NCBI GenBank assembly: GCA_910589415.1
Contig: CAJUUM010000031.1
Location: 1,798,001-1,862,000, forward strand
Source: Malachius bipustulatus
Lineage: Eukaryota; Arthropoda; Insecta; Coleoptera; Melyridae
Reading direction: 5' to 3'
DNA: 64,000 nt
The position numbers and the translations under genes are program-made. The notes under the pieces were generated by a model, which had not been told where the DNA came from, made no database searches, and worked only from the letters and a program-made list of their open reading frames with translations. Position 1 is the stretch's first letter. Each line of letters begins with the position of its first letter. This document shows, piece after piece, positions 1-10,576 of the stretch.

Positions 1-87
1 AAGTCAGGTCTTTGGTCAGGGTAGGTTTTTTTTTATTTAAGGGACATTTAAAGGAAAAAAAACCTACCCTGGCCAAAGACTTGATTT
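1..87. repeat. imperfect inverted repeat (hairpin)
   Basis: The first about 34 bases and bases 55-87 are near-perfect reverse complements sharing the core GTCTTTGG(T/C)CAGGGTAGG followed by a T-run, with a loop of about 20 bases. It lies about 200 bp outside the YqaJ exon, so it could be part of that transposon's terminus, but the window starts here and the partner end cannot be checked. It could also be an unrelated foldback. Confidence 0.6.
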
Positions 88-279
88 AATGCAGCAAATA
101 AGTGTTTTAAAATATTATTTGTAACGAGTTGCGTACGGCAACACTGTGAGCGACGCGAGTGGAAAAAGTGGAATGGGCATGTGAGGGGTGTTTTGGAAGA
201 CTAAACAACAGGATAACCCATAACAAATACGTACTGCAATGTTTAAAGTCAATAATGTTTTATTTTAAATTTGTTTTAG

Positions 280-1127
280 TGATTTAGTAGAGCAGCATAT
301 TTCTGTCGAAGCAGAGCCTGATCACGAAGAAGAATTGACGATCTTCATGTTTACTCATCAACAGACATCGCAATTGTTGAATGAACTGCACTCTGCGATG
401 TCATATGATGAAGTCAATACTTGTTGTAAAAGTATGTATGAAAAAATGATACAGTGTGATGCTATAAATGTTTGCACAAACACATGCAACAGTAAAACCG
501 AATGGAAACGGAAGAGGCAATTTAGAATAACCGCATCACGTGCAGATGCATTATTCACATTTTCAAAAGACGAGTGGAACAACAAACTGGAAAAATATTT
601 CTGGCCAAAATCATGGTCTAATAAATTTGTTAATCATGGCATCATGATGGAACCTGTCGCAAGGGAAAAATACAGGAAAAAATTTAATGTCATTGTTTAT
701 GAAAGGGGTCTAGTAATTGCCCAGCTAGATCCATGGTTAGCAGCCTCACCTGACGGTCTCGTTATGGACAATTGTGACACAGTTTCAAAACTGCTGGAAA
801 TAAAGTGTCCCTATAAAGGTTAGTAAAAATAATCACCGAAAAGTTTGAAAATATCTTACAATATTTTTTTTAAGGTAAACAAGTTGGAGCCAATGATATC
901 CTACCATTTTGTATTTCTTGACAAGCAAAGATGGGAATATTTGTTTAAAGGAGAAACATACATATTATAGTCAAATTATGATAAATTTATTAATTCATAA
1001 CTTGGAATACTGCGATTTAATGGTATTTTGCAGTGTTGACAACTCATTTATATTAGTGCCTGTTAAGTTCGACATAGAATTTACACGCACCTCAATATTG
1101 AAATTGAAAGACATTTATTTTTTTTAA
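280..1127 (+). pseudogene. YqaJ-like nuclease of ISL2EU-type transposon
   Basis: This looks like the second protein of a two-gene DNA transposon, a phage-exonuclease-like (YqaJ) nuclease. Exon 1 runs from an acceptor at 278-279 to a GTTAGT donor at 819. It shows the family blocks RITASRA, GIMMEPVAREKY, PWLAASPDGLV and LEIKCPY; the D and the E-x-K residues of the last two are the expected metal-binding nuclease residues. Exon 2, from about 875, continues with LKEKHTYYSQ and a YCDLMVF block as in the C-terminal half of the domain. A reading-frame slip near 905-920 separates the first codons of exon 2 from the rest, so this copy looks damaged. The first in-frame ATG is at 347, but coding potential runs back to 280, so an upstream exon is probably outside the recognised part. 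It points tail-to-tail at the transposase gene at 1188-2704. A host YqaJ gene is possible but less likely in this setting. Confidence 0.7.
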
Positions 1128-1187
1128 ATGTTACCTTTCTTATGCAACAAGTTTGGAAAAAATAAATTCAAACATAATATTTAATTA

Positions 1188-2704
1188 TTATTGTTTTATT
1201 ATTGGATTTTGTAAATTTGTCAATACACAACACATCAACAGTATGTTATCTAAATGAGGAAACAAATCATAACTTATATGACTTAAAATGTTGTAAGTTT
1301 TAATTCTTTGAATTGCCCTTTCTACATGAATGCGGACGCTAGCCACATTGTAAGTCTCCATGACTTCTTCTTCTGTCAGCCTACCATCCCTTACAAAAGG
1401 TGGCATTACTACTGTAACATTTTTTTGGCAGTGAATCTGTGGGAAACCTTTGTCAGCCAAAACTACATCTCCTTCTTCTAAAATATCTAAAATTCCACAG
1501 TTGTTGGTGATGTAAGTATCTGAAGATCGGCCACCATAACTCTTACTCAGAAATGAAACAAAACCACTTGGTGTAATCCCCACTAACACTTTTGCCGTAA
1601 AACCACCTTTGTACTGTGAATATGAGTAAATACGATGTTCAACTGAATGTGGCTGATCTATTCTAATTTCTGTACAGTCGATTATAACTCGGCAGTTGGG
1701 GTACTGTAGTTTAAAAGCACGAGGCAATGTATATTGCACCATGTCTTTTGATGGCCAAAATACAAAATTTCTTGTCTTCTGTACCAATTCCATTAACACT
1801 GAAATGAATGTTCTTGACACAGTGCTACGGTGAATACCAAAAAATACACTCAGAGCACAGTATGTTACTCCAAATTTGATTTTCATAAAAAATAGTAACA
1901 GTTTATTTTCTGGCGACATTTTCCTATTTACATGTGTACTAACTGAAATGAGCGATAAGACAAATTTAATCCTCTCAAAATCTAAGCCAGCAATGTTGCC
2001 TATTTCTTCGTTAGTTTTTAACGACTCGTAACCGTGAAAACCTCCAACACATTTAATGGTAACATTGTCATCTGGGCCTACACACTTTTCCTCGGTTGAT
2101 ACGAATGTCTTGGTAGCAATTATATCACCCTGAGTACTAGTTTCATTTTCTGGGTAAAAGGTAGATTCAAATCTAAACTGTTCGGTTTTGGGTGCATTAA
2201 AATTACACTGACAAGCAACAGAAACCGAACTAATCTCTTGTAGATCATCTGCTTTTGCCAAAGTTTCAACTGTTGCTTCCCTCTCCTCAGTAACTGAAGA
2301 GAGTTTTTCCTTTCTCTTCATAAAACGATTGAATCTTTTTGAGGTCGTCTTCAAAGTAAAAACTGTTGGATTATAGGCAGGGCTCAACGGATGGTTAGAT
2401 TTTTCATTTCCTATAAAATGATCACTGCAAACTCTGGAAAATCTTGCGGGTTCCCATTACCTGCATCCAGTTTTAGTTAACCTTAAATTAAGAGGTTAAG
2501 TCAGCTTATTATAATAAACAAAGACTACGTTAATTAACTCACAAAATTTTTTTTAATATTATTGATCCAGGATTGCCGGCGATCTTTCTCATGCGGCTTA
2601 TTTGGAAAGCTGTAGAATTTCACGTTTTTATTAGTATTGCTATAAGTATTTGAACACCCGGGAACTGAGCAATTTGTAGAGCTAGTACGATAACCTGCAT
2701 TCAT
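1188..2704 (-). CDS. THAP-domain DDE transposase (ISL2EU/Harbinger-like)
   Basis: Exon 1 (2704-2543) encodes the first half of a C2CH THAP zinc finger: CSVPGCSN, then FYSFP and W-I-N-N-I-K. It ends at a strong GTGAGT donor. The exon 2 frame is open from 2456 and begins with W-E-P-A-R-F-S-R-V-C-S-D-H-F, which supplies the remaining Cys and His of the finger, then runs 423 codons. The catalytic domain is DDE_Tnp_4-like: IIDCTEIRI (first Asp), GGRSSDTY, VLADKGF (second Asp region) and HVERAIQRIK (Glu). THAP proteins bind transposon ends and DDE domains cut and join DNA. The simplest GT-AG join (2543 to 2460) does not keep frame, and a TAA lies directly before the W codon at 2457-2459, so this copy may be frame-broken or use another acceptor. 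THAP plus DDE_Tnp_4 plus a neighbouring YqaJ gene fits my knowledge of ISL2EU elements; the superfamily name is inference. Confidence 0.75.
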
Positions 2705-2891
2705 AGCTAATTTAATCAAGATACTGATTATTGATTAAAGATGAAACTTGAAATAACAAAAAACTATTATTAATTATAGTAGCCCTAATTTGTTTTTATA
2801 ACTTTTGTGTTTGTGATGAATGAATGGAATGATGAATGTGATGTGATTGTGATTATGTGAGAACTTACACTGTTGACCGCTACTGGCGCTG

Positions 2892-4230
2892 ATGCATTTA
2901 TGCACGGTTCCTATTAATAAAATATTAGGTCCTTTGCGTTTTAGTACTGCGTTGGTATATCTCGATGATGTGCTTATTCCATCCAAGACGATTGATCTAG
3001 GCATCGAACATCTCAAAACCGTTTTGCAACTGTTTAGAGACGCAGGGATGACCCTGAGGCTTACAAAATGTCGATTTCTTCACACGAAGCTAGAATACCT
3101 GGGTCATGAAATTACAGGAGAAGGTATTAGACCTGGCTATGATAAAATAAGATAAAATAAAGGCCGTTGCGGAGTTTCCGAAGCCAACAGACGTACATGG
3201 GGTTAGAAGATTTCTAGGCCTAGCTAGTTATTTTCGAAAATTTGTAAAAGGGTTTGCGGCCATTGCCAAACCCATGAGCAATTTGACGCGAAAGGATCAT
3301 AGTTTTCATTGGGGAAATGACCAGGAAACCGCATTTGACGAGTTGAAACGAAAACTTGTCGAAAGGCCTCTTCTCGCGATATACGATCGCAATTTAGATA
3401 CCGAGGTGCACTGTGATGCCAGTAAAATCGGAATAGGAAGCATACTCATACAACGGCAAACAGACGGAGCCCTTAAAGCCATTAATATGTCAGTAGAGCT
3501 ACGACTAAAGAGGAGCAACATTATCATTCTTATGAGCTGAAAGCGCTAGCCGTAGTAGGTAGGTGCCCTACTAAGAATTTTAGCATTTAAATTGAATGAA
3601 AAGTAACCACCGATTGCAATTTGTATGTATTGCAATGTAACCACCGTTACATTATGTGGAAGCGAGATGTAGTACCACGAATTACACGAGAGTCGCTCAC
3701 GAATCAAGAGTATGACTTTGATATAGAATACCACCCCGAGACGAAGATGAGTCATGTTGACCCGTTAACTCGTCAGTTGGAAGTACTACCAGTAACGAGT
3801 GTACTGCTGGTAAATATAGACATCGTAGACGGATTTACGAAGTTTGGCTATCTGTATGAAAGCATTAGCAGATACCAAAACCCTTCCCGTAATAATTTTC
3901 TTTTTCAGCTGGTCATTGAAATTTTTTGAAGTCCACGTCGGATCATTTGACTGCTTTTACGAGTAGGTTAGAGTTTAACGAACAAAAATTATTAAAAAGA
4001 CCGCGTGGAAGTGCTTTTTACGAGCAAGAGTTTTACGAACTTCTGTGTACGTTTGGGTATCCAGAGTATTGTGCGGAATATCAACTCCAAGGGCTAACGA
4101 CCAAGTGGAGAGGATGAATCGTTCAACTGTTTCTGCCCTGATGGTCCCAACCGAAGACGAGACGCGTTGGGATGAGGCTGTCGCCAAGGTAAAGGGGGAA
4201 TATACTCAACGGTAAATTTCCCCAGTATAG
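2892..4230 (+). pseudogene. decayed Ty3/gypsy pol fragment (RT, RNase H, integrase tail)
   Basis: Pieces of a gypsy-type polyprotein lie in order but in shifting frames. The RT catalytic box YLDD sits near 2957-2970, followed by LRLTKCRFLHTKLEYLGHEI. A connection segment FLGLASYFRKFVKGF lies near 3210, then RNase H with DASKIGIGSILIQR near 3415. A strongly eroded region follows. The end of an integrase core (NDQVERMNRS) is near 4097-4125. A duplicated GATAAAATAA at about 3140-3158 and several slips break the frame. Protease, gag, the integrase zinc finger and both LTRs are absent. It cannot make enzyme. The start at 2892 is simply where similarity becomes visible. Confidence 0.75.
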
Positions 4231-4520
4231 GGAAAGCCCCTATTGGTAAGTAAAATGGTAAGTAAGTAGTAAGTACTTAGATAACGAAAAGTTGTTCTTT
4301 GGCTAAAGACGTCGAGGTGTTAAGGATGCCTTTTGACGGCCGAAGCTGCAAACTTCGTTTGCAGAGACGAACTACAAAAACGAATCTGAAAACGTTGAGA
4401 AGTGACGCTTCTCGTTTGCTTACGGCAAAACAGAGGTACCAAAAATACGATAAGAAGCATGCTTCGTCGAAAATGTGTAACGTTGGACACACGATGTCCA
4501 AAAGGCTAAGGGTTCTAATG
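4231..4520. other. no gene recognised
   Basis: The stretch joins the gypsy pol remnant to the antisense LTR. A Lys/Arg-rich frame of 123 codons crosses 4299-4670, but it has no recognisable domain and half of it lies on LTR sequence, so I treat it as chance. Confidence 0.5.
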
Positions 4521-6201
4521 ACGAAAAAAAAAGGTCTAAAGCTTGAGCTACGAATGAAAGTCCTGCAGCGTCAGCGAAAACGGTTAAAAATCAGGAATTG
4601 CCAAAATGCAACGTTAGCTAGAGCTTGCAGTGCAAGCGAAAGACAAAATATTGCTTCGGCAAAACTGTAAAGTTTCGAGAGAATATTTTATGACAAATTT
4701 CTCAAGAGATAATGATTTTGAATAACTTGAAAACCGAATCAAATACTATCAGAGTGCTAGTTATTCCGCTGCTTTAATTCTTAAAGTTCACACTTTAATA
4801 GATATCTAAGGTAGGTTGGGGATGCCAATTCTTCGTTAACTTGTGCTACCTAAACTCTATGAAGAACTAATAAAAAATAGATTTAGGGTTATAATGATGT
4901 TAAAATGTTGTTGCCAGAATAGTTTGTAATATTGGTTTAATGATCAAATTATCTTTACATGTTCTGTTTAATTAAATCAATAATTATCCTGACTTACTCT
5001 AAAGATTTTAATTTCAAATATGTATTCTCAAACAATTAATTTGTTTAAAATAAAGGATCCTTTACTTTGTACAGCTTTGGTACAACAATAAAATACTTCC
5101 GATATTATTTATATCGGGAAAGATAAAGTCTGTGAGTGGTGATTAATTAATTCACAACATAGCACTGATCTTCCTGTAGTTCCATATCACGTTCGGTGAA
5201 ATAAAATAAAGGCAACTTACAGTTTCCGGAATGAAGTTGATTGATGTAAAACTGTCTTTATTTCGACAGTAAAAAGGATATTTATTATCTGCTCCTAGAC
5301 TTTCAAACCTAGGCTGCTTGCTTTGATGGGGTGATGTCTAATCGAGCATTGAAGTCTCCAGAAAAACAGCAGGTGTAGAGACCACGCCCTAGCGATACTC
5401 CTGGGGTTGAAAAGCCAAACAGCACCAGCACCGGGAAAATGTTCCGTTGCTATTGAAAATCTCCAAATCGTTGATTTATTTCACCATGGATAAGTGGAAA
5501 CGATGTAAGGATGAGTTAGATAGCCGTGGAAAAGAAAACAAGTGACGCTCCCTTTGTTTCCTCAAAGTTCAAGATGGCTGCCTCGTTTACAATAGGTATT
5601 TAGCTCAGATATTCGTAGGTACAGATGAAGATAAGGTATTTACCAAAGATAAAGGTAACGATAAAGGTATAAGGTAAAATTTAAGATAGAATCCCGAAAG
5701 CTAAAAACAAATAATAATCAAATTAGAACCTGCTTTTAGAAAAATTCGTAATGGCGACTTACCCTGTACAACAGGCTTTGTAGCGAGAACGGTCAAGGAA
5801 TGAACTTCCTTGGTCGACAATCAAAGAGGAAATGAATTCAGTTCCGATGGGACCGGATCTACCTCCGCCCCGTTTGGTGAAAGTAGAAATGTCACTGTCT
5901 GATACTGAAATCTGATTGACAGTTGACACCCAAGCAAACTTATTTGGTTTGTTTGGTTTCTTTTAGAAACCAAAACTAGAAGGGGCTTATGGAAACCAAA
6001 CGAGAAAAGAGACTTGAAACGCCATCTAGTAGTGAATTATCCTAACAGCACCAACCCTTACGAGTCGAGACATAGTGTGATAACCGGTTCGATGTTGCGG
6101 TCTATATTATTGTAGGAAATTGTGGGGGACTGTAATTTTACAGTTCTCAACAAAACAAAGGGAATCTTCTAAAAGAGAAAGAAAGTAACGCAGACGTTAC
6201 A
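4520..6201 (-). repeat. diverged antisense LTR, relative of the 43/53 kb LTRs
   Basis: Read on the minus strand, this stretch follows the 1,689-bp LTR at 43,047-44,735 from its 5' end to near its 3' end. The CGTTACA at 6195-6201 matches the LTR's TGTAACG start. Shared blocks include the ATTACAGT-CCCC stretch (about 6130), the TTCAC-TACTAGATGGCG block (about 6020-6040), the AAAGGATCCTTTA palindrome (about 5052-5063), and the TTGCAGTGCAAGCGAA segment near 4625. Substitutions and indels are frequent, so it is much older than the 43-54 kb element. No matching gag or pol on the minus strand adjoins it, which suggests a solo LTR or a strongly deleted copy. The inner boundary near 4520 is approximate. 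Confidence 0.7.
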
Positions 6202-6756
6202 GCCCTTTGCCGTTACGAAAGTCGATAACGATCGATATACGTTTTAGACGAATTGCCGGGATCGAAAGTGCGAGAACGGCTTATTCGGGGATACGCCCCT
6301 AAGATCGAATGAAGCTATTTGTTACGAGACTGTCATCAAGCGAGGACATCTCGGAAAACGAATAGGTTCATTCAACACTTCTTTCATAAGTATCTAATCA
6401 AATTGTGTACATATGTTACAGGTAAACCCTTCACGGGGCGTGAAGGAACGTCAGGTTGACCGACTGTAACCGCTCTACAAGTTCTGGCCATCCGATCACC
6501 CTGTATAGTACGAGAATACGAGAACAAGAACATTATCCTCAAGTGGGTGAAGTACACCAGGTTGGTCGGGTACCTTGGATTGCGGAGCGGAGACCGGGAG
6601 ACCGGCAGTCTGCGCTGGATCAAGGGTCGGCATCAGCGAGCGTTCCCGGCCTGCTGTCTTAAGAAGACTGGTGTCGAGTTACATTGAATACCTAACTAAT
6701 ATAATCTCTTTATTATACCGGTGTTTCATTTATTTCTGGCTCTAGATTTTATAACA
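6202..6756. other. no gene recognised
   Basis: A moderately GC-rich piece lies just outside the old LTR. Short open frames at 6384-6662 on both strands show no domain I know. It may be the sequence into which that LTR inserted, or the end of another retroelement. Confidence 0.4.
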
Positions 6757-7090
6757 TTTACAATAAATAGACTTGGAAATGATAAAATTTAAAAATAAAT
6801 TTTTACAAGATGTCATGCGATCAACATTGCCTAGTATTCTTATGCAATTTTTTTTGAATTTTGAAAATAATCAACCAATCAAAAGAATTTCCCCAATGTA
6901 TGATTCCGTATTTTAAAATAGAATAAAAATTTGAATAATATACTGTTTTTAAAATTCCTAATTTTAATCCTTTATTCTTTAAAAATCGAAGTTGGAAGCA
7001 AATTTTGCACAGGTTTTTTGATATTGTATTAATGTGTAATTTCTAATTAAGGTTTCCATCTAAATTGAAACCTAATAATTTTAAAGATTA
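6757..7090 (-). mobile_element. LINE fragment, same family as 61.6-64 kb
   Basis: Bases 6765-6910 are nearly the same as 62,007-62,160 (shared ATAGACTTGGAAATGATAAA, and AATCAACCAATCAAAAGAAT near 6868). 6955-7080 continues to match 62,195-62,310. On the minus strand this corresponds to the region around the C-terminal end of the RT domain. It has point changes and small indels and neither end of the element. It is a dead scrap. Confidence 0.75.
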
Positions 7091-7170
7091 AGCATGTTGT
7101 TATTTTTTTTCAATTTGTCACCTGTCAGTTAAAACTGATGGAGTAGTTTATTAATGTAATTTTGACAAAT

Positions 7171-7428
7171 CGTTGGCTTAATCGGCAAATGACGTAAGTC
7201 CCAAATGCAAAATTTTACAGGAGACACTTAAAACTTAAAATAAACTGAAGTTTTCTATGTAATTTTATAAAACTAAAATTTTCAACACGGAATTGTGTGT
7301 TTCTGTATTAAACTGGACAAACGATATTTTAGATACACAGATAGCTTTAGTCGGTTTTCTAAGAGATTGCGCTAAAGCCTCATTTTTTGAAAATAATGGA
7401 CTTACGTCATTTGCCGATGAAGCCGACG
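7171..7428. mobile_element. small MITE-like element
   Basis: The ends form inverted repeats of about 32 bases with a few mismatches: left 7171-7203, right 7397-7428, sharing TCGGCAAATGACGTAAGTCC. The 258-bp body has no credible coding sequence; the frame at 7293-7499 runs through the right repeat and is not protein-like. A target duplication was not obvious. Confidence 0.5.
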
Positions 7429-7753
7429 AAATGTCTATATCTATAAGATTATTCTTAAATTTTTCAAAGATAAAGTTTTCACCGTTACCACCGAAATAAG
7501 AAGCCCCGAACGCTGGAATGTTACGTCATCAAAGGATGAATATATGATGGATGATGTATGATGAATATATATGTATGATTAATATAATTTTTTCCCCAGA
7601 AGATGTTTATCTTCAATAAATGTCTACACAACGGCAGTTTTGACGAAAAAGAAAAGAATAATATAAATATAATAAGAAAGTAATCCTGATTTAACTATAT
7701 AAGCATGAAATGAAACCAGAAAAAAAGTATTAGGGACTCAACGTATTTTTTCA
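7429..7753. other. no gene recognised
   Basis: AT-rich spacer with simple ATGAT-type repeats near 7535-7580. Nothing coding was recognised. Confidence 0.4.
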
Positions 7754-7936
7754 GAAATGACGAAACAAAAGGAACAAGTTCCTCAGAACAATCTTGATGA
7801 AATTGATTTAATTTCATGTATAGACTCAATCAATTTGAGTGGCCTACACGAAAATGTGGTATATTATATTGCGGGATGCATTGTGCGAGTTTTAGTGCCA
7901 AAATTGACATGCTCTCATAGATATTTTAACCCATAA
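7754..7936 (+). pseudogene. C-terminal exon resembling P-element-type transposase
   Basis: After an acceptor-like TTTTTTCAG there is an open frame of 59 codons from ATG 7757 to TAA. Its centre, N-V-V-Y-Y-I-A-G-C-I-V-R-V-L, followed by C-S-H, resembles the VxYIAGxxxRKL-x-C-xx-C block near the C-terminus of P-element/THAP9-like and some hAT transposases. No other part of such a transposase is visible nearby. The match rests on one short block, so the family call is weak. Confidence 0.35.
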
Positions 7937-8367
7937 AAACAGGGGATCCGATTCACACGTATTGTGCTGATAGCATTTCTTACAATCCGGACAAATTTGT
8001 CCGGAACATAAATCGTGGTGGTTTAATTAATGCGTCAGAAGACCCCTAAACCCCCTTCATCCTGGGGGATACTCCCCCCAGACCGCCCGCAGGCTGTCTC
8101 CCTAAAATGATTATAAAACTTTTTTTCACATGAAGTTAAATAATAAGGGCCCTACAATTTTTACCTAATACCCAATAGGACCTAATAAGTGGTGTCAGGT
8201 CATTTTAGTCAAGTTCAATGACCCAGACCCAAGCCACAGGCCACAGAAGAAAAAGCGTGAAAAGCCAAGCAACAAGCAAGAAACTCAAGATCCTACCAAA
8301 TGTAAGTTCTGGTGGTTAGGCAATTCAAGATCTGATAGTATTTACTAAAAATAAATTTTATATCTAG
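7937..8367. other. no gene recognised; probable intron or upstream region
   Basis: The stretch contains a C-rich, partly self-complementary block at 8047-8100 and a GTCCGGACAAATTTGTCCGGA-like palindrome near 7988-8010. It may be an intron or upstream sequence of the Myb/SANT-like exon at 8368. Confidence 0.4.
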
Positions 8368-8477
8368 GTGGATCAAGGTATAAATGACCCGGACCTGACT
8401 GTCGAGAAGGGAAAACGGGACCGGGCAGCGAATTTTACGGCGGAGGAGAAGCAAATCTTGCTGGAGCTAGTTAAAGG
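8368..8477 (+). CDS. Myb/SANT-like domain exon (exon A)
   Basis: A TCTAG acceptor at 8363-8367 is followed by an open exon ending AAAGG|GTGAGT. It encodes K-R-D-R-A-A-N-F-T-A-E-E-K-Q-I-L-L-E-L-V-K, the start of a Myb/SANT-like (zeste-type) DNA-binding domain, whose family pattern is NFT-x-x-E-K-x-x-L-L-E-L-V. The exon leaves phase 2. The next exon, 2 kb away at 10,445, accepts in the matching phase. A LINE sits in the intron. Such domains occur in host regulators and in the accessory proteins of Harbinger-type transposons, so the origin is open. Confidence 0.55.
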
Positions 8478-8974
8478 GTGAGTACCAACGTACTTACCTA
8501 TTTCCGTGTTGATTGAATCACAATAATAAAGTGTGTAAATTTATTAATAAAGTTGTGCTACCAAATTTGCGAATTACATACCTCCCAAAGGACCATACAT
8601 ACAAAATTTGTTCGAACTTATAATGGAAGATGAAATAATATCAGCCTTAAGCATAATAATTTTGCACTTCTATAATAATTATTATCGATTTGAAATGCTT
8701 AAATGCTCTCGACTTACAATAACCCAGCGATCTAAGAGTTCCGTGCCTCTATTCCAATTCAACTTTCATAACGTGTAGATTCCTAACCCTGCAATGGGCC
8801 TACATTGTCTTTATACCGAGCCATCCAATTACCGAAACCAAACTCCAGTCTTCCAGTTTTATATTAAACACTTCCTATCATTCCTGCCCATTTTCTTAGG
8901 TATATAGATGTCATAGAAGACAAGCCAAGAAACAGCCAGGCCTTCAAAAAAAAAGGCTGATGTCTGAGCATCCA
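8478..8974. other. intron sequence, no gene recognised
   Basis: This is the 5' part of the intron between Myb/SANT exons A and B, before the LINE insertion. No coding or repeat signal was recognised. Confidence 0.4.
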
Positions 8975-10260
8975 TAACCCGAAATTTTAACAGCCGCTCC
9001 AGCAACACCAGAACTCCTGAAGGACTGAAGGCAGCATATTAATCAGCGACCGCCAATACGGATTCCGCAAACAGAGGTCAACTGGTGACCTCCTCACTTA
9101 CGTCACCGAGTTGTGTAACAGCGCAATCGAGCACCATGGGGAGTCTCGAGGGGTTGCGCTTGATATTTCTAGAGCTTTCGAATTCTGCTTGTTGCTTGCG
9201 AGTTATCTCGGAGATCGTTCATTGCAGGTGGCAGTCGATGGAGTTCTTTCTGAGACCTTTTCCATCAATGCCGGTGTGCCTCAGGGATCCATTTTATCTC
9301 CGACTCTCTTTCTAATATTTATAAACGACTTGCTTGAAACAACAAAAAATTCAATATACAGTTTTGCCGACGACAGGACACTCATATCTTCTTATACGTT
9401 AGATGCGCGAACATCTGCCATCGACGCACAGACTCGCAGGGAGCAAGAAGTTGCCATACTTAACAATGACTTGCAAGACATTCTAACTTGGGACGATAGA
9501 AACCAAGTCCAATTTAATGCTGGAAAAACCCAAGCAGCCATCTTCTCCAAAAAGACCAACGTTTTGGAGCCAGATATGATGATGGCGGGACACTCTCTTA
9601 CCCCAGCGTCATCTCTTCGTTTACTTGGAGTGAGCCTTGGAGCGAACATGTCTTGGCATGATCATGTTGCAGGTCTGGCGAAGAGTGCTTCTCAAAAACT
9701 TGGAACACTCTTCCGCACGAAGAAATTTTACAGCTTCTCCTCTTATACAAGGCTCAAATCCGACCATCCTTGGAGTATTGCTCACATATTGGGAGCTCAG
9801 CTCCTAAACATACGCTGAGACTACTCGACTCTATTCAGAAAAGAGCCATCCGCTTGATTGGGGACCCAGATTTGACAAAAAATTTAGACACTCTCGAACA
9901 TCGAAGAAGAGTAACTGACCTGAGTCTGTTTTACAGATATTTCAATGGAAAGTGTTCAAAAGACGTGGCCCGCTTGATCCCACCAAGATCAAGACCGGGC
10001 AGAAATACACGCCGAGCCGCAGACGCTCATCCGTATCAGGTTCAGCTCGTTACACCTCGTATCACCCTATTTCAGACCTCTTTTATGTATAGAACCGCAT
10101 CACTTTGGAATAGCATTCCAAAGGGCGTGTTTCCCGAAGTATACAACCTACAGAGATTCAAGGCCAACGTGAATCGATATCTCCGCTCATGCACCGCTCC
10201 CAGAGCGTCATAGGGATTTCCCTGCAGTGCATGTGCATTTTCAATAAAAAAAAATATTTC
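8975..10260 (+). pseudogene. 5'-truncated LINE: reverse transcriptase remnant
   Basis: The fragment starts inside the RT domain (DRQYGFRKQRSTGDLLTYV). It has the first catalytic block as V-A-L-D-I-S-R-A-F, then GVPQGSILSPTLF, the aspartate box as F-A-D-D, and the C-terminal RT tail (RPHMEYCSH-type block near 9770, then LWNSIPKGVF). Compared with the family, about 20 codons are missing directly after the D-I-S-R-A-F block at about 9178. A frameshift near 9750 splits the tail onto another frame. It ends after TAG at 10,213 with AATAAA and an A-rich tail. Organisation suggests the CR1/L2/jockey group. It lies in the intron between Myb/SANT exons A and B. Confidence 0.8.
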
Positions 10261-10444
10261 AATTTAAAAAGAAGCTGCGCAAAGAGGTGACAGAAAGCAA
10301 CGTATGTATAGTACATATGAATACTTTTATTTCAGTGGCTAGTTTTGATTTTCATATTTACTTGATCCTATATTTCCTAAAATATTACTGATCTTATGGT
10401 CATATATCGTAATAAAAATTAACTTGAATTTTTTTCCTGTTTAG

Positions 10445-10508
10445 AAAGAAGTATGTATATGCGAGAAAGCTGGAGGACATGGGGGTTACCAGCGAGGAAG
10501 CTATCTAA
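10445..10508 (+). CDS. Myb/SANT-like gene, exon B (ends in stop)
   Basis: The acceptor CTGTTTAG at 10,437-10,444 is followed by a frame that joins exon A in phase. It encodes K-K-Y-V-Y-A-R-K-L-E-D-M-G-V, plausibly the second helix of the Myb/SANT-like domain, but reaches TAA at 10,506-10,508 without a good donor. The third helix (normally a conserved W and a W-x-x-L-K block) is not visible before exon C. Either an exon has been lost or the copy is a pseudogene. Confidence 0.4.
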
Positions 10509-10576
10509 GTCTTATCAAGCTTATCAAATTTTTAAATATATTTTCTTCTAATTTCCTGCTTAAAAAATGGGAAAAA

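Noticed and set aside
335..823. YqaJ frame as evidence of integrated phage or bacterial DNA
   Set aside because: It has introns and lies next to a THAP/DDE transposase; eukaryotic transposons are known to carry YqaJ nucleases.
4299..4670. 123-codon Lys/Arg-rich frame as a gene
   Set aside because: It lies half on diverged LTR sequence, has no domain, and its composition follows the repeat.
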